Assembly: GCA_963920575.1 (NCBI GenBank)
Contig: OY986966.1
Span: forward strand, 10,456,048-10,520,047
DNA: 64,000 bases
Origin: Narthecium ossifragum
Taxonomy: Eukaryota; Streptophyta; Magnoliopsida; Dioscoreales; Nartheciaceae
Direction: 5' to 3'
The stretch's first letter is position 1. Each line of letters opens with the position of its first letter. The notes beneath the pieces were generated by a model, which saw only the letters and a program-made list of their open reading frames with translations, searched no databases and was not told the origin of the DNA. Of the stretch, positions 58,272 to 64,000 are shown piece after piece. Position numbers and translations under genes: made by a program.

Positions 58272-59430
58272 TTAGGAAGTGGCTAAACTTTGAATTACAA
58301 TTGCATCATGAGAAAAAACATTAGTAACAATAAAAGGTCCAATCCAACGAGAACGCAACTTACCTAGAAACAAACGCAAGCGTGATTGGTAGAGGAGGAC
58401 TTTTTGACCAACTTTAAACTCCTTTATAGAAATCATCTTGCAAGGAAAAACTTTTGTCTTTTCCTTGTAAATCCTCGCACTCTCATAAGCATCATTGTGA
58501 ATTTCCTCTAATTCTTGTAGTTGCAACTTTCTGTGTTCTCCACTTTCATCCATCTTCATGTTGAAGCTTTTAATAGCCCAATAAACCTTGTGTTCTAACT
58601 CAACTGGAAAGTGATATGGTTTCCCAAACACCAACCTATAAGATGACATACCGATGGGAGTCTTATATGCAGTCCTATACGCCCACAAAGCATCATCTAA
58701 ATGCAAACTCTAATCTTTTCTACTTGGATTGATCGATTTTCAAGGATTGACTTGATCTCTCTATTTGACGCTTCCGCTTGTCCACTAGTTTGCGGGTGAT
58801 AGGCGGTGGACACCATGTGGGTCACATGGTACTTTCACAGCAACGCCTCCACAATCTTATTGCAAAAGTGTATACCTCGAACACTTATTAGAGCTCTTGG
58901 AATTCCAAATCTGGATAATATGTTAAACTTGATAAAATCTGCAACAACTTTAGAATCATCAGTCCTGATAGCTTTAGCTTCTACCCACTTTGAGACATAA
59001 TCTACAGCAAGCAGAATATAAACATAACTGAAAGTTGTAGGGAACGGACCCATTAAATCGATGCCCCAAACATCGAAAATTTCACAAAATAATATGGGGG
59101 TTTGTTGCATCTCATTCCTTTGGGATATATTACAACAGGAATATATTACAAAAGGAATATATTTCAAAATGAATATGAATCTCGAAATAAAGATGGTCAA
59201 TAGAAACCACATTCTAACACTTTTCTCGCCGTCCTCTTAGCTCCAAAGTGACCTCCACAAGCATAAGAATGACAAAAAGTGAGTATTGTAATAATTTCAT
59301 TTTCAGGAACGCACCTTCTTATTATTTGATCTGCACAATGCTTTCATAAATATGGCTAATTCCACACATAGTATTTGGCATCACTTTTGATCTTATGTCT
59401 TTGAGCCTTAGACAAATCAAAAGGTAACAT
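58272..59430 (-). pseudogene. Element B integrase
   Basis: The minus strand gives the HHCC region (about 59220-59430, disrupted). The catalytic core is [20 protein letters not shown] and [11 protein letters not shown], then the C-terminal part ([40 protein letters not shown]) down to 58290. [12 protein letters not shown] is typical of the Athila lineage. Breaks near 58706-58835 and 59150-59220 make it non-functional. Confidence 0.88.
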
Positions 59431-60871
59431 ATTAGTAACTAAATAATTCACAATATTCGCATACCATGGTAACATCACATTTGCGAAGAACATGTGCTCA
59501 TCATGGAATGTTTTCTGCAGATGAAGTTCATCCTCAACATGCACTAAACGACTCAGATGATCTGCAACCCGATTTTTTGTTCCTCTATTGTCTCTAATCT
59601 CCAAATCAAATTCACTTAAGAGAAGTATCCATCTTATTAATCTCGATTTTGCCTCTTTTTTCACCATTAAATAAGAGTTGCATGATCAGAGTAAACAATG
59701 ACTTTAGTACCAAGCAAATAAGATCAAAACCCTTCTAAAGCAAAAAAGACAGCTAAAAGTTCTTTTTCAGTGGTAGAATAATTTCTCTGGTCATCATTCA
59801 AAATCTTTGAAGCATAATAAATTGCATGAGAAGCTTTTCCAATCTTTTGACCCAAAATAGCACCCACTGCATAATTACTTGGGTCGCACATTATCTCGAA
59901 AGGAACGTTCCAGTCAGGGGGCTGGATAACTGGGGTAGAAGTCAACAATTTCTTCAACTTATCAAATGCCTTTTTACATTCCTCATCGAACTCAAAAATC
60001 ATATCCTTTTGTAACAACTTGCATGGTTGTAATGCTATTCTGGAGAAGTCATTGATAAATCTTCTGTAAAAACCTGCATGTCCAAGAAAAGAATGAACTT
60101 CCCGCACACTAGTGGGATAAGGTAAAGATTGAATAACATCAACTTTAGCTTTATCTACCTCAATTCCTTTAGATGAAACTACATGACCTAGAACTATACC
60201 TTGCTCAACCATGAAATGATATTTTTCAGAATTTAACACAAGGCTAGTTTCTATGCATCTTTGAAGAACAAATGTAAGGTTATGTAAACAATTATCAAAG
60301 GAGTCTTCATAAACTGTGAAATCATCCATAAAAACTTCTATGATATGCTCAATATAATCTGAAAATATACTAACCATACAGCATTAGAAAGTGGTTGGGG
60401 CATTGCAAAGGCCAAAGGGCATGCGACGATATGCAAAAGTTCCAAATGGGCATGTGAACGTCGTCTTTTCTTGATCTTCAGGGGCAGTTGTAATCTGAAA
60501 ATAACTTGAACTAGGCTAACCCAAGTGCTATCCAAAATAGGATAGATTACTCCAACTTCAAGAAGTTTGAGGACCTCCTTCTTTACTACATCCATCATGG
60601 GCAGGTTCAACCTTCTTTGAGGTTGACGGGAAGGTTTTGCTCCCTCTTCAAACAAGATACGATGCATGCATGTACTCGGGCTGATTCCCTTGATGTCTAT
60701 AATTGTCCAACCAATAGCTGTCTTATGCATCTTGAGAACCTGCACAAGTTTTTCTTCTTGTGGTACACTAAGGTTATTGGAGATGATCATTGGTAACACT
60801 CCTCCATCTCCAAGGAAAAAGTATTTGAGGTGACTGGGAAGAGGTTTCATATCTGGAATAGGTGCTTGCAA
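59431..60871 (-). pseudogene. Element B reverse transcriptase-RNase H, deleted
   Basis: RT entry (LNLPMMDVVKKEVLKLLEVG, VIYPILDSTWVS, about 60540-60650) is followed directly by APEDQEKTTFTCPFGTFAY and RRMPFGLCNAP (about 60390-60470), so the segment with the first catalytic Asp is deleted. A stop follows before VSIFSDYIEHIIEVFMDDF (60320-60377), which keeps the YxDD-type motif. Then come the connection (SFLGHAGFYRRFINDFS) and RNase H (FEIMCDPSNYAVGAILGQ, STTEKELLAVFFALE), with stops at 59721 and 59660-59690. RT copies the RNA into DNA. This copy is dead. Confidence 0.9.
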
Positions 60872-60931
60872 AACATAAGGTAAAAATATCTCATTAGAAA
60901 TAGGTAATTGAGTATAAGAAACATTACCTGA

Positions 60932-61260
60932 TTACTGAAGTGTTGAAAAATCATTCAACGCTGCAACATTTTCTTGCAAATCAGTACTCAAGGATAGCTC
61001 CTCACTATCTTTCTCAAGAGGCTTACTAATGGCAATTTCCAATCCATCTTTGCCATTAAGTTCAAAAACTTCTTGTGATAAAAATTCAATCACATCAATA
61101 GAATACATATGGCAATCATCAGCAGGATATTTCATGGCATCATAAATATTAAACTTAACAGTTTCCCCATCAAATTTCATGGTCAGTGTGCCACTATGAA
61201 CATCTATCTCGGTCTTGGATGTCTTTAAGAAAGGTCTTCCCAACAAAATAGGAGTAGTAT
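60932..61260 (-). pseudogene. Element B aspartic protease C-terminal part
   Basis: The minus strand reads TTPILLGRPFLKTSKTEIDV, LTMKFDGETVKFN and MKYPADD. The LLGRPFL motif is the protease flap/second-half signature of plant Gypsy elements. The N-terminal half with the catalytic Asp triplet lies beyond the insertion at 61261 and is outside the window. Confidence 0.85.
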
Positions 61261-62422
61261 TGTTGACGTGGAAATCTTGTCGTAGACCGGCAATGGTCAA
61301 ACTTAGTCTTAATATTAAAATCAAGAACGCGATAAGGTTCAAACTCCTTCAAACACTAAATTCGAACGGAGGTGTCTATTTAAATGGAAGAGATGATCAA
61401 GCTTAATTAAACTATATTAAATGGAATGACAGTAAAGAAAACTGAAAGTAAAGCTAGATTATGCTTTAAATAGAATCTAAATTAATCTAAAATTATCTTA
61501 ATTAAGTAATTAAACTAGAAGAATTAAGAACAATAACGGGAAAGATAAAGAATAGAAACTATTTATTTTAACCTCATTAAATCTAGATTATCCCTATGTT
61601 AATCCTACAATCGGAAAGAACAGAAACAACATTAATAACACTATTTTAACTTAATCTAAGGGTTAATCTAAATTAATTAAACTTAGATTACATATGAATT
61701 AAATCTACCGTAATACTAAACTAAACTATCGTAAGAGACAGAAACGGAAATCATTAAGTTATCATAATAACTACATTATACTAAGAAAGCGTTAAAAAGA
61801 ACAGTAATCAAACTAAAGATCTTCATTAATAAAAACTTACATGTATAAAAGAAACGCATGAATCCATGCTCATAGGCTGGTTACAAGAGTGTCAGGGGCC
61901 TTTCAGTAATGAAAAGAAGGCTATTTATTTCTAATGATATAATAACTGTGCCTTGAGTGGTTACGGCGTAAGTGAAGGAGATCATGCGCTAATTGCGCCA
62001 CAACGGCTTCTCCCACGTTCAGTTCTGGCTTGATGAATACACGTGGTCGATGCTCCTTCATTGCACACATCATGATTACGCTGTATTACTTGTTGTTCCT
62101 TACCCATGTCATACCTGCATGTGTTTTATGACATTAATTGGAACATGTTTTAATTGCTTCTGGATGATGGCTTCAATTGCCTTGCTTCGTCATGACCTTT
62201 GGTCTGTCATCTTCCTTTGCTTGCTTTATGTTTGTCTTTTGTCGATAATTTGGTTTCTTTCCTTATGGACGATGCTCCATCCTTACAAATAGACTTATGA
62301 TCGCCCATTTGGCCGATGGGTTGCATTTGGACGATGAAACCATGTACTTTATCGGTCATCGGTCATTGCTTATTTTGCCTACGTGCCTATCATTAATTAT
62401 CTAACCATTATTTTGGCTAACA
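61261..62422 (-). repeat. 3' LTR of a further LTR retrotransposon
   Basis: TGTTGACGTGGAAATC...TTTTGGCTAACA, 1162 bp. It begins immediately after AGTAT in the element B protease. At its right border lies ttttgccccccatgcggt, the complement of a polypurine tract, so the element is on the minus strand and its body extends out of the window. Tat-lineage Gypsy elements have this kind of border. That assignment is inference. Confidence 0.75.
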
Positions 62423-62810
62423 TTTTGCCCCCCATGCGGTAATCGAGGAATATCTTTAATGACGAGGTGACCGCATCAAACAAGATTTGACCAGATTGCT
62501 TAGTTATTTCAAACTTAATCATAGTGGATGCTTGGGAAAATGTACCGCTGCACCGTTTCCTCTCTCTATCCAAATCTTTTTGGATTCTGCAGTTCAACTC
62601 TCAGCACGTGACGACAAAAAATCCTTTCTTTAAGCCGCTTACCTTGGCCAGGAGAGAACCTCCTCTGCATGTCATCTTCTTCTAGTCTTTTAGGGCTTTA
62701 TTTCTCCTCACCTACCATTGCGACGGCGCTTTGTTCTTTTCTCTTTACTCTAGCATCTACTTTTCATTCATCTTCGTGAGATCAAAGCCGATGAGGAGGT
62801 TCAAAAAGAG
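62423..62810. other. Leader region of the antisense ORF
   Basis: Internal sequence of the 61261 element. Pyrimidine-rich stretches (62690-62770, ttctcctcacctaccattgc, ttctctttactctagc) precede the ORF and could be its promoter and leader. No clear TATA box. Confidence 0.4.
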
Positions 62811-63748
62811 GTGAATGCAGCCGTTGTGGAGTTTAACGAAAGCATGAAGACGGATGAGATAAGGAGCGCTTATTTGGTCCGGAAAGGTGACTCTAACTCT
62901 AAATTATTATGTTGGGTCCTTGCTTTGTCCCTGAGAGCATTCCTTCTCTTGGCTCTGAGGCAATGCCTATTCTATATTCATTCCCCCTTTCTGGTGATTT
63001 GCCCCTTTCCCAGAAACTTAACATGTCCTCCCTTTCTTCAAAAAATCCCATCACTTCTTGGCCTTTGACCGATGATAAATTCATCGAATGGCATAACAGA
63101 ATGATCAACCATTTTGAGTGTAAGAAAATTTTCTCTGATGCTGGCATCTTAGACTTTTTGGACTTGAGCACTAGAATCCCTCATCAAGAACCCAACTTAC
63201 TTATCTCATCGTTCCTCTTTTGGTCGACAGAACATAACAATTTTGTCTTCCCTTTTGGTGCACTTACCATCACCTTGCTGGATATATCGCTCTTAACTAG
63301 CCTTTCTCCTCTTTGCTCTCTTATATCGGCCAATATGGAACTACCTAGCTGTGAAACAGTTTTTGAGGCCGATAAGAACTATTGTCTCTTTATTAATACC
63401 TACGCTAAGTTGGCAGAGACCGATGGCCCTCCAAACTACCGTGAACGATTAGCGTTCATTTATTATTGGCTTTGTAAATTTGTCCTTTGCCTTCATGCCA
63501 AGAAACCTGTCAAGGATTATATTCAACTCGCTCAAGAACTTGCTACTGGAAAACAAGTTCTTTCCTTTTCTTCTTTCATTTTGTCGGTCATTTATCGAGG
63601 CATGTATCTCGTCCTTGACCAATTGAAAGAGGGTAGTAATTTGACGAGTTTTGGCCCTCTTTGGATAGTCCAACTTTGGCTTAGAGCCTATTTTCCTAAA
63701 CTTCATATGCCACCTTGGCCCTCTTTGGATAGTCCAACTTTGGCTTAG
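62811..63748 (+). pseudogene. Plant mobile domain ORF, antisense to its retrotransposon
   Basis: The frame begins MNAAVVEFNESMKTDEIRSA (62811), then shifts near 62895-62909 into LGPCFVPESIPSL and continues to TAG at 63746-63748. NPITSWPLTDDKFIEWHNRM, FPFGALTITLLDISLLTSLS and RERLAFIYYWLCKFVLCLHA fit the plant mobile domain (aminotransferase-like, PMD) family. Its cellular relatives act in gene silencing, and it is also carried by transposons. A 64-bp tandem duplication (starts at 63651 and 63715) shifts the frame and creates the early stop. Before it the frame would have run on (WNPRKRY near 63950). Any product would be truncated. Confidence 0.75.
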
Positions 63749-64000
63749 AGGTTATTTTCCTAAGCTTCATATGCCACCTTCATCATTATCGGCCAAAACT
63801 TAAGGGCATTTGTATCTTTCTTCATCATTCATTCCCAAGTCCTTCCGATAAGTTTTTAATCACTTTTATACTCTGTCCACTTATTCTTCTTATCATCCAT
63901 TCAATCCTAATTCTCATCCATCGTCCATCAGTCCCTTACTTGATCTTTCCTCAAACCTGGAATCCAAGGAAAAGATATTAGCTTGGGTCCGCTTTCTCAT
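63749..64000 (+). pseudogene. Continuation of the PMD ORF after the frameshift
   Basis: In the shifted frame the sequence stays protein-like (SDKFLITFILCPLILLIIHS, PSVPYLIFPQTWNPRKRYE). This is the part that usually follows the PMD core. It runs off the window. Confidence 0.55.

Overview
The window is nuclear DNA of a flowering plant. It holds one intact multi-exon gene with GT-AG introns, surrounded by nested LTR retrotransposons (Ty3/gypsy and Ty1/copia), MULE and PIF/Harbinger DNA elements, and long GA/CT low-complexity DNA. No rRNA, tRNA, CRISPR array or bacterial-type operon was seen. The species cannot be told from the sequence.

Layout. 1-7760 is purine/pyrimidine-biased repeat DNA built as a degenerate inverted repeat (187-870 against 6768-7350). 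It contains gene-fragment-like pieces but no credible open gene. 8171-9289 and 14127-15096 are a direct duplication of a promoter-like segment (G-box, TATA). Between the copies sits a minus-strand gag-only Copia element (11132-13843). 15925-23992 is the only gene I regard as functional: ten coding exons that splice in frame to about 930 residues, a secreted or membrane-anchored protein made of beta-propeller-type repeats.

From 25054 to the end the DNA is nested transposons. Two minus-strand Athila-like Gypsy elements form the base layer. Element A has its 3' LTR at 25054-26999, with integrase and RNase H pieces at 41463-42598 and 45240-45466. Element B has its 3' LTR in pieces from 45467 to 53916 and pol at 58272-61260. 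A is cut by a minus-strand solo LTR (28658-41462, target duplication CACCA). That LTR is cut by a second solo LTR (28696-30913, ACGTA) and by a Gypsy element (31036-38984, GTTTC). The Gypsy element in turn carries a small solo LTR (31073-32374, CTGGG) and a Pack-MULE (37008-38705) holding a CYP94-type cytochrome P450 fragment. A Harbinger-type element (42599-45239, TAA) with a solo LTR inside also lies in A. B carries two more solo LTRs, a truncated large retrotransposon and, at 61261, the start of another LTR element with an antisense plant-mobile-domain ORF.

The most unusual signal is a set of palindrome-rich modules (paired GATCGATC, and ACGGTCGAT...ATCGACCGT hairpins). They recur inside LTRs that otherwise look unrelated, with some spacer sequence shared in the same order. 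This suggests exchangeable cassettes. All element boundaries, duplications and splice joins were read by eye.
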